A program made the translations under genes and the position numbers. From Monosporascus cannonballus (Eukaryota > Ascomycota > Sordariomycetes > Xylariales), in NCBI GenBank assembly GCA_004154925.1, contig QJNS01000296.1, positions 1 through 64,000 of the forward strand: DNA of 64,000 bases, in the 5' to 3' direction. Below the pieces are notes generated by a model, which saw only the letters and a program-made list of their open reading frames with translations, was not told where the DNA came from and made no database searches. Below, piece by piece: positions 10,268-22,147 of this stretch. The first letter of the stretch is position 1. Each line of letters starts with the position of its first letter.

Positions 10268-13200
10268 AGGTACCGTCGCGGGCGGGAGGCGCACGGTCCG
10301 AGGGGGTAAGACTAACTACCTAGCAATAGCAAGGAGAGGGGAGCGAGGATAATAAAAAAAAAGAGAAAGGAAAAAGAAAAGGGAGGACAGCTATTACACT
10401 ACTACATAAAGGCAAGGGGCGCCGACGAAATGCCCAATCTCAGAGTCTCTATGTCAAAAGAGGATGTAGAACGATGAACGGCATCGCTCATGCTCGGCGG
10501 ACGAGCTCTTGGAACACGACAGGACGGGTATGTCGTTATTTAAGCTCCCTGTTCGCGGGTCCAAGCTAGTATAAATCAACTTTGCCGGATCCCGAGCCGG
10601 TGACATGGGTTTACTTTTTGGTCTGCTTTGGTGTCTCTCGAATTGGACTGCGACGGGCTGTCATCACTGTCAGCCTCGCAGGTTGTTGGTGACTACTGCT
10701 GCTGTGTAAGTGAGGTAGTATCGGCAACCTTGTATACCTAGGTAATAGGGTGTCGTTTCCAGCTTGTGAGACAGGAATCTAACTTTAGTAGAGAAGCCCA
10801 CCAAGCAAGCAGTGCAGTGCAAACGGGGTTTGACGGGGCTCGAGTTTGGGACAGTTGGCGCAAGGCTTGGGAGGAGATAAAGCCAAGTCCCGTAGCGTTA
10901 GATGATCTCCGCACGATTTGTGGGAATTTTTTAAAGAACAACCAACGAACGATGTATTGTGCTTCATCAATCGAGATACTAGACTAATGGAAAGTCGCCG
11001 TCGCTATCCATGCTACTGCCGCCAATGTACTACACCGTACCCCATGTACGTACCTGCTAACGCAATGTGTGTTTTGTATAGGGCAATAGATACACACCAT
11101 ATGTAGTAACGGTCTGTACATACATTATGTGCTTAGGAGGCCGGTGGATGTAGTTCCAGGTAGAAGAACGTGGTGTACTGGCATTATAAAGGTTGTAGTT
11201 TGGGCCTACTGCAAGCGTCTCAATGGAATCATACAGCTTCTATGTGGCGGTGGCGTCTTTGTTCGTCTCATGCAGAGCTATCAGACAATTGAGGGGTGAG
11301 GTGTCGGCGATCTGCATAATCACCCAGAGGTGTCTATCTAGGTGTGTACCAGGATGGTGGATCTAGCTTCTAGACTAATGTGCGAATTCAGCATGGCAGA
11401 AACCAGAGCGGCTGCAGCGCTAACATGAAATCCATATGCGTTCCGTTAAATCCGCTTTCCAATAATTAGGTTCGTTCTAAAAACCCCATTTGTAAAGCCA
11501 CGGGCCTGAATTGCACTTGCCAGCTGCTGCTATGCCAAATCGGCACTCTAGGATATAGGACGTGATATATGCCTATCTCATAGGTAGCATCGTGATGGGT
11601 ATCTAAGCCGCAGAAAAGAGAGACTAAGAAGCCCAGCAGCCCGGTCTCTTTTACAAACAAACAATAGATTAAAGGGAGCTCTCTCGTGAACGTAACTTCT
11701 CGTGAACGTAACTGGTAGGTAAATCGGGTGTCAGTATATACCAACATACAGGATGATCAATACGCTGGCCGTGGGAGATGCGGACAATTAATTGACTATT
11801 GGGGCTTTGGCCGGCCTAGGTACCTAGGTAGGTACGTTCCGTACGGAAGGGGTTCGAGACATTATGAGGTATCTAATTAGGAGCTAACCCGGTGGCCCCC
11901 GCATCCACTCTTTTTCTGGAATTGCCAACTTTGGGATCTTGGGGGCATAAGGAATCTTCGTGCAATACAACTACAACTGCCAGGGGCATTCTTTGTCTAG
12001 GTAGTTACCTTCACGGGGGTCCACTGCATACAGAGCCAGGTAAACTCTTATATAAATTTGTATTGAAATAAACCTGCTCTGACCCGTTTGCCATTGCTTG
12101 TCGCTGTTCGCAGCCGGGATGAATCTCGGCCTTGGCCTCAATGCCAATATATACTCCATCCAATATCCATGAGAGTATACCTTCTAGCCTTATACGGCAT
12201 ATCGTGAACTAGTGAGTTAACTAAGAATACGCCTGGGAGTTCTAGCTACAGCACAGCACACATTTTACAAATCTGAGGATTGTTATTGCCTAAATTCTCT
12301 GGTTCCATGTTTCAAAACTGCCGGTATAATGGTTCTAGACATTACTAAGTAGTATCTTCCATCGTAATCTGCAAGTCAATGGCACATATAAAGTATCTTT
12401 GGGGGCCTTGTAAGCCTCCTATTCCCAAGTACGTACTCGGGCAGGAATAACTTAGCCAGTCTAGTCCAGGATTCTGACTTCGAAATACCAAGTAAAGCGC
12501 CATTGTTAAGATTGACAATGCCCGGGGGGCTGCCGGCTCTACTTGCGGAGCCTGTCCAGATCATACATACCTATAGATGACTCGAATCATGGATGTTACT
12601 ACTAGTAATCTTCAGGTATTTGTAAAAATCGATGAAATTGATATACCTACATATTAGCTCGTCGACCATATTCAGTTTCAATACCGTTTCGGTCCTGCGC
12701 TTTCTTATGTGCCAGGGCGGATGATGGGACTAATATGCCCAGGTAGCTAGTCTCAATGCCCCCAAGTCTCAATTTCCTGCTATTACGTGGTAGTTGTCGA
12801 CGTGGGTAAATAAGATGTGGGCTCCGGATACACCCTCCACTTCCCACAGTAGGTCCCGTGCGAACAAGGAATCACCGAGGAGGTCCCTTAAAAGCCGAGG
12901 GCATTGGAATCTTCCATGCCGAACCCGGAGACATGGTCGATACTCACAAACTTCTGTTCCGCGGCGCTCCAGCGACCGTCCCCCATGTCGAACCGTTAAA
13001 TCTACCAGAACTAAACGCGGTTTGGTCACCCTGCCACAACTCATTTCACCTAGGTATACAAACAAAGTGCACTGACGGAGCAAGGCTGGATAAATGCCAT
13101 AACGTTACCACTAATATTACCACAACAACATCACTGCCCCTTAAACCCCGCGGAGCTTGACCCTAACCCTAACGACCCAGCCCTAACCTTCGCGGCCACT

Positions 13201-16200
13201 GTAGCTACCTAGGTACTATGGTACTAGACGTTAAGAGGGTGAAGTACTTCCCTGGTAACTTGGTCCCGGTGATTTTCGACGGCGCTTGGTGATTACCGGC
13301 GAGGTCGCCAAAACGCGTTTAGTTCCGGTCGATTAACGATTCGAGGTTGGCGGAAGGAGATGGGCGGTTCCGCGGGCCCTTATCGTCAAGCACTATGTAT
13401 CCATCACACCATGAGGAAGCAAGCAATCCTTGAGTAAGATCTCAGCATCTCAGTAAGCAGATCCAAGGACAACCCGCGATGAGGCATTTCACGCTGGCAG
13501 CATTTCTCGCCCCAGCAAAAGCATGTGCATACATACAGACTTCGTACATACATCCATACAGGGGAGGGGGTAGTAGAATTATGGAACGCCGGGTGGGGTT
13601 CAGGCACTTCTCCTTCCAAAATATCGGCAGAGGTCCGGCATCCGCTAACTGCTACGACCGGGATAGACTAGACACGTAGGTAAAACTCTAGATGGCAGCG
13701 GGGGGAAGGGGAAGAAAACAACCAGCTTCATAAAGCTTCCCTGAGAGCCCTGACTGGCTGGCGAGTTTTGGCTGGCAGCCTTGCGAGCTCGGCTGATCAC
13801 TTGGCCGGCAATCAACGGCTACGGACGAATGAAACAGGCGAAACGGGGAGGGCATCGAGGTATGCGCAGATCGGGGGTGTCGATCTACTGCTGCTTGTTG
13901 TTACTGCTGGCTTTGACGCTTGAATTGTCTCAAGGTACCTACCTACCTACCTACCTGGTAGTATTGTATCGGACAGCATTTAGAACCTCCAGTGCCTTGC
14001 ATGAGTCGCATTCCCAGCGGCCAAACAGTGGGAACTCCCATTCCCGACAACCGCCCTTGCAGAAGCAACCCACCCAAACTACCACCAATACCACCGTTAC
14101 TGTCACTATCACCACCATCCTTTACTGCCGTCATCGCCGTGGCCGCCAATTATGTCTCCTGGGGGCTTCTCACCCCCAAGTTCAACTTTAACCAACTCGA
14201 TATGACACAACGTCGTATTTATTCCAACCTGTTCATCCCTATTCGACCAGAGATTGGATGTGGGTTTTCCCTTCTTTAAACCACGAGACAGCCCTGCGGC
14301 CGGGATATTTCAGGGAATGTTTCAGCTCAGCTTACCAACTCCCGCACCCTGCAGCTTGAGTGGACAGTATTCCCTCTCACCACTCCAACACGCAGCACGG
14401 AGCCAGGCCGACACAACGTCATTTATCCTTGCACAGCCGGGACTTAGACCGAACCTTCTTGCTCGTGCGGCCGTACACTGGACATGACTTCTCGCGCCTA
14501 GTTTTCGTGACGGTAACCTCGCAGAAACCTGGCCCCCAACGTACATTCTCTCTCATACAAGAGTCAGTTAACCCAGAAACAGTCGCCAGCCAATAAGGCT
14601 CAAGTGCCTATAAAGCCCCCAGCGATTATGAGCAGTGGTAAGAGAGCCGGAATGACATCAAAATAATATCCCGGATTTTTTGGTCGCCATCCGCCAACAG
14701 TGCTAAGTTGACTCGGGTTGGATCCTGATATCATATACTGGCGTGACAGCGTTCCTAGGAATGGTGGACGCGCCTGCTTGTTTCCTTATTGAGATTGCAC
14801 TTCTCGTTTCTCTTGTCGTCCGATCATCCACACGAGGTAGCATGTTTACTGCTAATGACGTCTCGATTCCTACGAATCGACCTGTAATTCGTCAGGGCAG
14901 AGAGATATGCGCGTTTTCACCTAAATCCTTAGTTGCACGGCGATGCGGTTGCAGCGTAGCGGCAGAGACTGCAACACTCCTGAATCTCCCACATCACATC
15001 CTCCTCTTACCATGAAGTCCATATACCCTTGCCGCCCCATCCCAAGCCATGAAAACTCTCAGCAATGCCAGCCCCCGACCACGGATAGTTTCCGGTACGG
15101 AAACCATGTGCCTCATGGTCCCACAGGGAGCCCGCATTGCCGGTCTGGCGCTCCGTACCTATGGTTCTCCACCCACCCCAGCCCCTGTTCAGCTGATGCA
15201 AGTTGTCAGCCGGATCCCTGATGTCATGAGTTCTCTCATATTAACCTGCAGCCTTCTCGGTCCCATCCAGCTGGGCCCGACAAAACCGACCAAGTTTCTA
15301 GAAGCCCCGGCATTTACTGGAATCCCCGAGCCTGCAAATGACAAGCCAGCTAGTTGATAAAGAATGCTTGTGAAATCGCCGTACGGCCCTGCAAGGTCGG
15401 GATCAATATAGTTGACACACTGTCTTATGACCCACTGACGAAAGTGTGTCAATTATTTTGATCACGGTCTGCCTGCTTAGGCGATATGTTTCAGCGTTCT
15501 TCGAGGTTGACATGGACGAGTAGAAGACAATTTCTGGTTTCTCCTTGGTCTGCTGTCATCGAGATTTCAGAAACCTGGCGCGGTCATACTTGGTGTTATA
15601 TTTTTATCTGCTGCCCTAAGTTATAGTGTTCTAACACAAGCACCTCAACAACATCAACCAACCAGCCATAGAATCAAAAAGTTCGTAACGGACCGCCAGC
15701 GCTCGTAATTGCTAAGACGCCTAATGAACCGTATACTCCAGCTCAGTTGCGTCAAAGACTGGGTTTCCATCAGCACAGCCCCATTAGACCATTCCACCCA
15801 GTAGTGCTATTGATACTTGAACTTTTTAAGTTCATTACGGTTCGTTATAGTATCAATATTATAAAATATTTGCGGGTCAAGAATTAGACGTACTTTGTGT
15901 TTTCAAGGATACCGAAGCAAGTGAATTTTTGAGGCTAGTATTGTTATCTAGTCTTCGGTAGCATACAACTATTATTCCTTGTACCAGGAGAATAAAGCCA
16001 TCCTTTACGTTCTCCTTTCAACTTTGTATAGCATAAATATCTCTATCAGAAACATCAGGTCCGTTCTAGCTTGTGATCCCATGTCAAATAAAGCAGTCTT
16101 CCCCCTGGGGTCCACCGGCTTGGCTTATCTGTTATAGAAAAGGCTCTACTAAAATAACCACGGCACTGCACGCTTACGTGGGCCAGAAACCGGATGTCAC

Positions 16201-17164
16201 GGGCTGAAGGCATCCTTGAGACGCTGGGAACGCGAGCTCACGGTCGGCTGATGGGTGGGCAAGATTCTTGCGGCGGGAGGGGGCGTGGGCCGGTGAGTTT
16301 CTCGAACTTGGCCAAGCCGTAGACGCCGCCGGAGGTCGCGGGCACGTTGGAGAAGACCAGACCGCTGACGGCAATCGGCAGCTTGTTCATGGCGCGCCAA
16401 ATATGAAGTATGGCATTGGAAAGGGGGTGCACCCGCCCCAGGCGGAGTAGTACGAGGTGGAGATGACACCAGGTCATCTAGTGGACCATGCCACCTGGTA
16501 AGGCGCTGCGAGACGCAGGGGGGAGTCGTGGATATAGTAGCCGCACTAGATATACGAAGTTACGAGGACTCGTACCTAGCTGTTTCTCATCGAACTTACG
16601 GATGTCATTAGTGAATATCCGTACAAATCACAGCTCGAAGCGTTGACATCCAATGTCTGAGGGTTCTTGAAGGGTAAATAGAGGAGTTGTTGTTTCGGAT
16701 ACCTAGTAATGGATGTGTTCTTGCGCGAGGTATCAAGTGGCGTGGTCTTGAGATGAGAAATAACCTCGGGTAAGAGACAGAACATCCGTTAAGGTGAGGA
16801 CATGTCTCACATCACTTTCTAGGCGAACCGGCTGCTGTTTCTGTCACACAGTAAGAACATGGCCTTTGGCGGCCTCCACGACGTACCCCTATTCCCGTGA
16901 GTTACACATATCGCCAGCCCCAACCTGAGCGACTTGACTCACTCTGTAACGGGACCGTTCCATAAACCCGAAGGACCCCGACATCAGCAGACGCATGCAT
17001 GCGAGCATACGCAGGCAGCGTGTAATCATGGTGTGGCCGGCAGGCAAATGGCATCCTCAGTAACCCCAAGCAACCTGCTGCTCTCTAAGCGGATGAGCTG
17101 ATGGAAGATGTCCTGCGTGTCAGACGATATTCCGTTACACGAAGAATCCTCCTGCCAGGTGCCA
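10268..17164. other. Long gene-poor spacer
   Basis: Nearly 7 kb without a gene I can support. It holds many short frames, a 16-bp tandem duplication (TCTCGTGAACGTAACT) at about 11682-11713, CCTAGGTAC-type low-complexity patches (around 11815, 13205 and 13935), two telomere-like units near 13160, and a GC-rich patch at 16170-16480 whose overlapping frames could be a decayed gene but match nothing I know. The region 12840-13160 and the minus strand of 15010-15450 also read coding-like without recognisable domains. Confidence 0.5.
13159..13174. repeat. Short interstitial telomere-like repeat
   Basis: CCCTAACCCTAAC occurs here, followed by another CCCTAACC at about 13181. These are two and a half units of the fungal telomere hexamer TTAGGG read on the minus strand. 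It is too short to mean more than a possible repair scar or chance. Confidence 0.35.
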
Positions 17165-17570
17165 AGGTGCGACCCCCTTTCGAGGGCCCAGTACCCCATC
17201 AGTAAGGGTCTGGTTTATGCATTTATATGTCAGAGAAAATGGTAAAGTACGGAGTAAAAGGCAGAAGAAGCAGCTTAGCAGTGGTTCGTAATATGGGTAA
17301 TAAATAGAGAACCGTTAATCCCTACCTCCTCCCATCTATCGGGGGCAAATCCCCCCTATAAATACACAAACCAAACCCTTACTAGTGGGGTACTAGGCCC
17401 TCGAAAGGGGGTCGCACCTTAACACCTAATATTATACGGGGGGCTTTGCCTCGAGTAGCTAGGGAGAGGCAGGCATTAATGGTTATCTATTTACTACCCA
17501 TATTACGAACCACCTGCTACGCTGCTTCTTTTGCCTTTCATTCCGTACTTCACCATTTTCTCTGACACGT
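17165..17570. repeat. Foldback element with interleaved inverted repeats
   Basis: A foldback runs from TGTCAGAGAAAATGG (about 17227) to CCATTTTCTCTGACA (ending 17570). Its arms are about 125 bp, and the paired arms differ at roughly a dozen positions, mostly transitions. The loop between the arms (about 17357-17420) carries GGGGTACTAGGCCCTCGAAA, whose reverse complement also lies directly upstream of the left arm, starting AAGGTGCGACCCCC at about 17168. The order is therefore A-B-A'-B', with A/A' and B/B' each inverted. No coding capacity and no clear target-site duplication were seen. It is most likely a non-autonomous (MITE-like) element or two nested ones. Confidence 0.75.
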
Positions 17571-17986
17571 CCCAGAAGATATTAATGGCTTGCAGAAAGC
17601 AGAAAATTTAGGATCGGGATATAACAAATCTCAGGGGTAAAGAGGTACACCCTCGCGATAATCCTGTCTAACCATGGATTTGTTAAATAGATTAACAATC
17701 CAAGTTGCACCTTATTTCTGTAACACCCTGTCATGAGCTGCTAGACTTCGGCTTTTAGAAATATGAGGTGCATCTGTGTAAATATACACGAACACTACGC
17801 AGTGAGATAATGTACAATTTGGGGCAGAAGAGGGATATTTCTTCCTAGGGTTTAATATCTCAAAACTCATTCAGAATATTTATAATCCTAATTAACAAGG
17901 CAGGACGACAAACCGTTCTCTAACGACAATCCCCTGATACCCCTTATGCGCCGGAGTCAAAAAGACACATTGTGAAAGAACACATT
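17571..17986. other. Intergenic, AT-rich
   Basis: This is the spacer between the foldback element and the 3' end of the AtuA-like gene. No coding signal was seen. Part of it is presumably the 3' UTR of that gene. Confidence 0.5.
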
Positions 17987-20094
17987 TTACTGAACCACGA
18001 CGGTCCTGTCCAGGATCTCCTGGACCTCGTTCTTCAGGCCCTCCGGGAGCTTCTGCCTCAGCAGCGGTAGGTACATCTGGGAGCCGTGGACGTCGTCCTC
18101 CATGTAGCCGCCGGCGGGTACGCGCTTGCCGTTCCGCAGGCGGGCCGTGGTTACCTTGTAGGCGCGGGCCTGGTCGAAGAAGCCCGAGTAGATGACGTGC
18201 TCGACAGGGATGCCGAAGAGTCGGGCGACTGCCTCGGTGTTGAGGATGTCGGAGTTCTTGACCGCCTGGTAGATGCTCTCGCGATCGAACATGACGTCAA
18301 AGGTGATCTCGTAGGGTCCCGAGTTCTTGGACCGAATGACGGTCGCCAGCTCGCCGAGCGTGGGGTCATCGGAGAGCGAGGTTAGCGGGTCGGCGTTCAG
18401 GACCCGTGCCTGCTTCTTCATGGCCGCGATCTTCTTCTTCTTCTCGTCGTCCACCTCCGGCGCGGGCTCCTCGGCGGCCGCCGCCTGCGAGGTTCCGTTG
18501 GTTCCCGTGGGCTCCTCGCCGACCTCGAACGTCTCGAAGCGAAATAGGGGGGCATCAACGCCGCCCCTTTCCTCGCCCTCCTTGAGTTCCACGAGGTGGT
18601 AAATGCAGAACTCGGCGCAGGGCCCCAGCGGGATGGTGTACAGACCACCGATACCGTGGGCGAAGTTTCCGCTAGTGGCCTTCAGCCCCCTGTATGGCGC
18701 GTGGATGGTAGCGACCTTAGCCTTAGCGACAATACTGGTAGCCAGTTCCTGAGTTGGCGCAAGAGCCTCGCCGATAAGAGCAACCTCCTGCGGGACGTTG
18801 CCATTGTCACCCTTTCCAATGATGTGCCATTCGAGTTCCCAGGGCTCGGTGACATCTGCGTGTTCCATCTTGACATACCCCTTAACAGTTGCCAGGAACT
18901 TTTCCATCTGCCCAATAAGTACAGCTGCGTGATAGCCAATGTTAGCGCAGGGATCCAATGACAGCCACTGGTTAGGACTTACGATCTTTGTGTGCGCCAA
19001 GGTACATCGCGCGGTAGCCGGCCAATTTCGCAGCTTCTAGCTTAATTTGATAGATACCCTTGGTCTCCTTCGTGTAGACGTAGCGGCTGCCACGCACTCT
19101 AACCGTGCGCTTATCCTCAAGCAGCTCATATTGGGAGTTGGACAGGTCAATGTGCCCACCGGGGCCGAAAAGGGTATCCGGCCGAGTGTTCTCGTACAGT
19201 GTATGCGCAGCGACTGATACGGGTGTGCATGTAGCATTGGGGGCCATTGGGGTAATCTCAAAGGATCCATCCAAGCGGATGGTCGCAATAACACCGCCGC
19301 CCTTCGGCTCGGCGCAGAGGCCACCGCATTCCAAAATCTCGCCTACGTGGGTGAACGTTCCGCGCCGCGTATACTTGTCGAGTTGCTCTCCCAGGTTTAG
19401 CTTCTGGTAGCAGTACTCGGCGAAAGCGCAGAACTGAGAAGCGTCATAGGCCCGGCCAATGACGAAGGCCTGCGCATCTGGGTTGGCAATCAAGGTGTCC
19501 AAGATTGGTTCCGGCCCCATCTGAGCCACGATCACAACGCTCTGGTCGATATCCGCCTCTGCCAAAGGTGGAGCAGAGCTACAAGGAGTAACGACGCCCG
19601 CATGCAGCCGCTCCCTGGCAAACTCTTTGTCGATGTCTGCATAGAGAGCAACAACCTTAAATTTACTTATGGAAAAATATGTTAGTTCTGCTCTATGAAT
19701 CGAGAAACAAGTAAGATACTTACCCGGTTGGATTCTTGTGAGCGACCTCATCGATGATCTTTACAATCTCGCGGGTGTTGTAGTTGGTACCGCTGCCGCC
19801 AGCAGAGCTGAGCAACAGGGGCACATTGAACTTTCTTGCGGATGCAACCAATTTCTCCAAGTCTCGCACATAGGCACCGCGGGGTACAGTCATACCTCCG
19901 AGTGCCAGTTTCTGAGGACCGCTATCAGTAGATCCTGAGTCCAGGATCAGAGCAGTTGGCTCCCCGGTTGCAGTATACTTCTCAAGAGCAGCATCGACCT
20001 GCTTGACATCCACGCCGTAGCCCAGCATACCGATAGGGGTGACAATGTGGCATAGCGCCGGTGCAGGCGCATCTGCGCTCCGGACAGTCATCAT
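17987..20094 (-). CDS. AtuA-like (DUF1446) protein fused to a DUF4387 domain
   Basis: Three exons give 663 aa: 19724-20094, 18983-19665 and 17987-18924. Both introns are 58 bp with GTAAGT donors and CTAAC branch sites. Residues about 15-460 form the AtuA family domain: TPIGMLGYGVD, LILDSGSTDSGPQKLALGG, LLSSAGGSGTNYN, FVIGRAYDASQFCAF, GGLCAEPKGGGV and FGPGGHIDLSNSQYELLEDK. A charged linker (about 470-525, Ala/Glu/Lys-rich) joins a C-terminal segment (about 540-655) with SKNSGPYEITFDVMFD, LFGIPVEHVIYSGFFDQARA and VHGSQMYLPLL, typical of DUF4387. AtuA was named for acyclic terpene utilisation in Pseudomonas. Its chemistry is unsettled, so no reaction is assigned. In bacteria the two domains are usually separate neighbouring genes, so the fusion suggests they act together. 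The start is the first of two adjacent ATGs. Confidence 0.9.
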
Positions 20095-22147
20095 GGTGGT
20101 AGGGCTGGAAAAAGCTTCAGGATTGTAAGGATGTCTCAAGTGCAGATTTCGGAGCTCGGCAAATGTTCCTCGTGTGTTCGGAAAGGGAGCGTATTAATCG
20201 CCTGGTCGTCGGAGCCTGCTGCACGTTGTCTCTGTAGACAGTAATTCCATCTCTCCGGGAAAGCTTGTGCCTTTGTCGTTATTTATACAGATCGCCCTGA
20301 CAAGACTGCGCCCATCTCGAAGACACCCTGGTGCCATGATAGTTGAGCGTGTGGACTCATTGAGGTTGGTAGCCGGGTGGAGATTCACCATTGGGTCCAT
20401 GATGACCCCGTCGCCAAGTCAAGTTTTGACTGGGAATGTCATCCGAAATGCCTTGGCAGAGCCGATTTAGCTCACAGTCCTGCGCTGGATGATGTTATCA
20501 GTTTGCACGGTATATCTATACCGCAGGAGTTTCCGACATGTTGACGACAATAACAGTCGTCGTATCCGCCTGTCTGTGGTGTTCAACATAAAGACTAGGA
20601 ACCTCAGGATTGAAGGAGCATCGAAGGGCCTTAGGATTGAAGGATTATGGGATGTCGAAGTAGGTATTTTTTGGCAGGTGGTCTTAGCGCCTAACCATCA
20701 CTCTGTAGATATCTTACATAAGCAAGTACAAACAAGGGTGAAAGGGCAATGTGTCTGACCGGCACATTTATCGGGACACTGCATCTTTGCATTTCCACAT
20801 AATATCTCGTTACTTCCAGACCGATCCAGAACGTTCAATACGTGTAGGGAATCTATCTGCGTATGATATCTGTGAAAGCCAAGGAAAGCCTTTAGCTTCT
20901 CGCGGAACAGGAGGTGGAGTTGCTAGCAATCACCGGCCGGATTGTCATGTCTCGCCTTATAGCGATCCGGGAAGACGAGAAGGCTGTTGGCTCTGATTAC
21001 GGGGCTACCCGGGCGTGGGACCCATAGTTTCGGGCTGGTGGCTTACTACGTACCTTCTATTAATAGGAGCATAAATTTGATCCTTGGGCCGATCCGGCCG
21101 AGCATTGATCGAAGCACGATGACCGAACTCAGATCTACCACCGACTTTTTAGGAACCGGTATGTGCCTTGTTTTCCTGCTCCTCTCAACACTCTATGTGA
21201 TGTTTCTGCGGGCCTCGATGCCCCTTGAACTTCTATCGTCCGGCCTCAACGTGTTGCACCCGCCATCACCGTTTTCATTCCCCCAACGTAAAGCAACTGG
21301 AGAGGAAGGCAGACTCAGCCACTTTCTCTCCCCCGATATCCGGCAGATGTCCGGAAATCGCCGTGAGACTCATGTTGCATAGCACTAGCGCTGTGCTGCA
21401 ACTCATGCTACCCCGTTCCAAAGTCCTCAACCGCTTTGCTTCTCTGCCGTGTGCAATCACATGGTAGAGGAAAGACATTCCCGCCATTATTTAGCCGAAC
21501 CGATATTATTAAGTCAAAGCGTACTTGTATCTGTATGTTGCAGGTACTCTTTGACATATCACTCCGGAAGCAAGGGGTGGCATTCCGCCGATGCGGACTG
21601 TCCCTGTGACCCAGTGGCTCGTGTGCATCGGAGCATCTCACCCTCGGGCGGCGTTTAACCACCGCGCCGGCAGGTCTTTAGGTCCATTAAATTTCGAGGG
21701 AGCTCTGCTTAACGCCCATTTCGTAAAATTGCCTGAAGGTGAGTAGATGCTTTCTGCAAGAGCCCAAAACCAATGTTTCCCGTGCTTATTTCTCTTCATT
21801 TCGTTTCTCCGCATTGTCTTCTTCGCCTTTGGGCTACTTGATGCTCGCATAATCCTCACTCGAAGCGGCTGGCCGCGTCAGCCCTTCGTCCCTTTTGTGT
21901 CTCAGCTGGTAGACTCAAATTTAACAGAACCTGGCGCGATCTTGATGCACCCTACACGTCGGGCGTATTGTACTAGAACACGAGCCGGGGCTTGAAAGAG
22001 TCTCCCGCCCCAGATGCCGACATTCTAGTCAATTTTCCCACCATTGGCAGACCTCACATCGGACCACAGTCCCGCGCTCTTCTCCCGGCTATTATAATTA
22101 TGATTATGTATGATTGATAGTGCGTATGTTTGAATTTTCTTCCATTA
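20095..22147. other. Intergenic, no gene seen
   Basis: About 2 kb upstream of the AtuA-like gene. A short direct repeat (CTCAGGATTGAAGGA / CTTAGGATTGAAGGA) lies at 20601-20645. The small frames have no recognisable domains. Confidence 0.5.

Noticed and set aside
13159..13188. Telomere or internal telomere array
   Set aside because: Only about two and a half plus one and a third hexamer units, too few to be a telomere tract.
16174..16477. Three overlapping minus-strand frames in a GC-rich patch
   Set aside because: They contradict each other, none has a domain or promoter, and the patch is only 300 bp; at best a decayed fragment.
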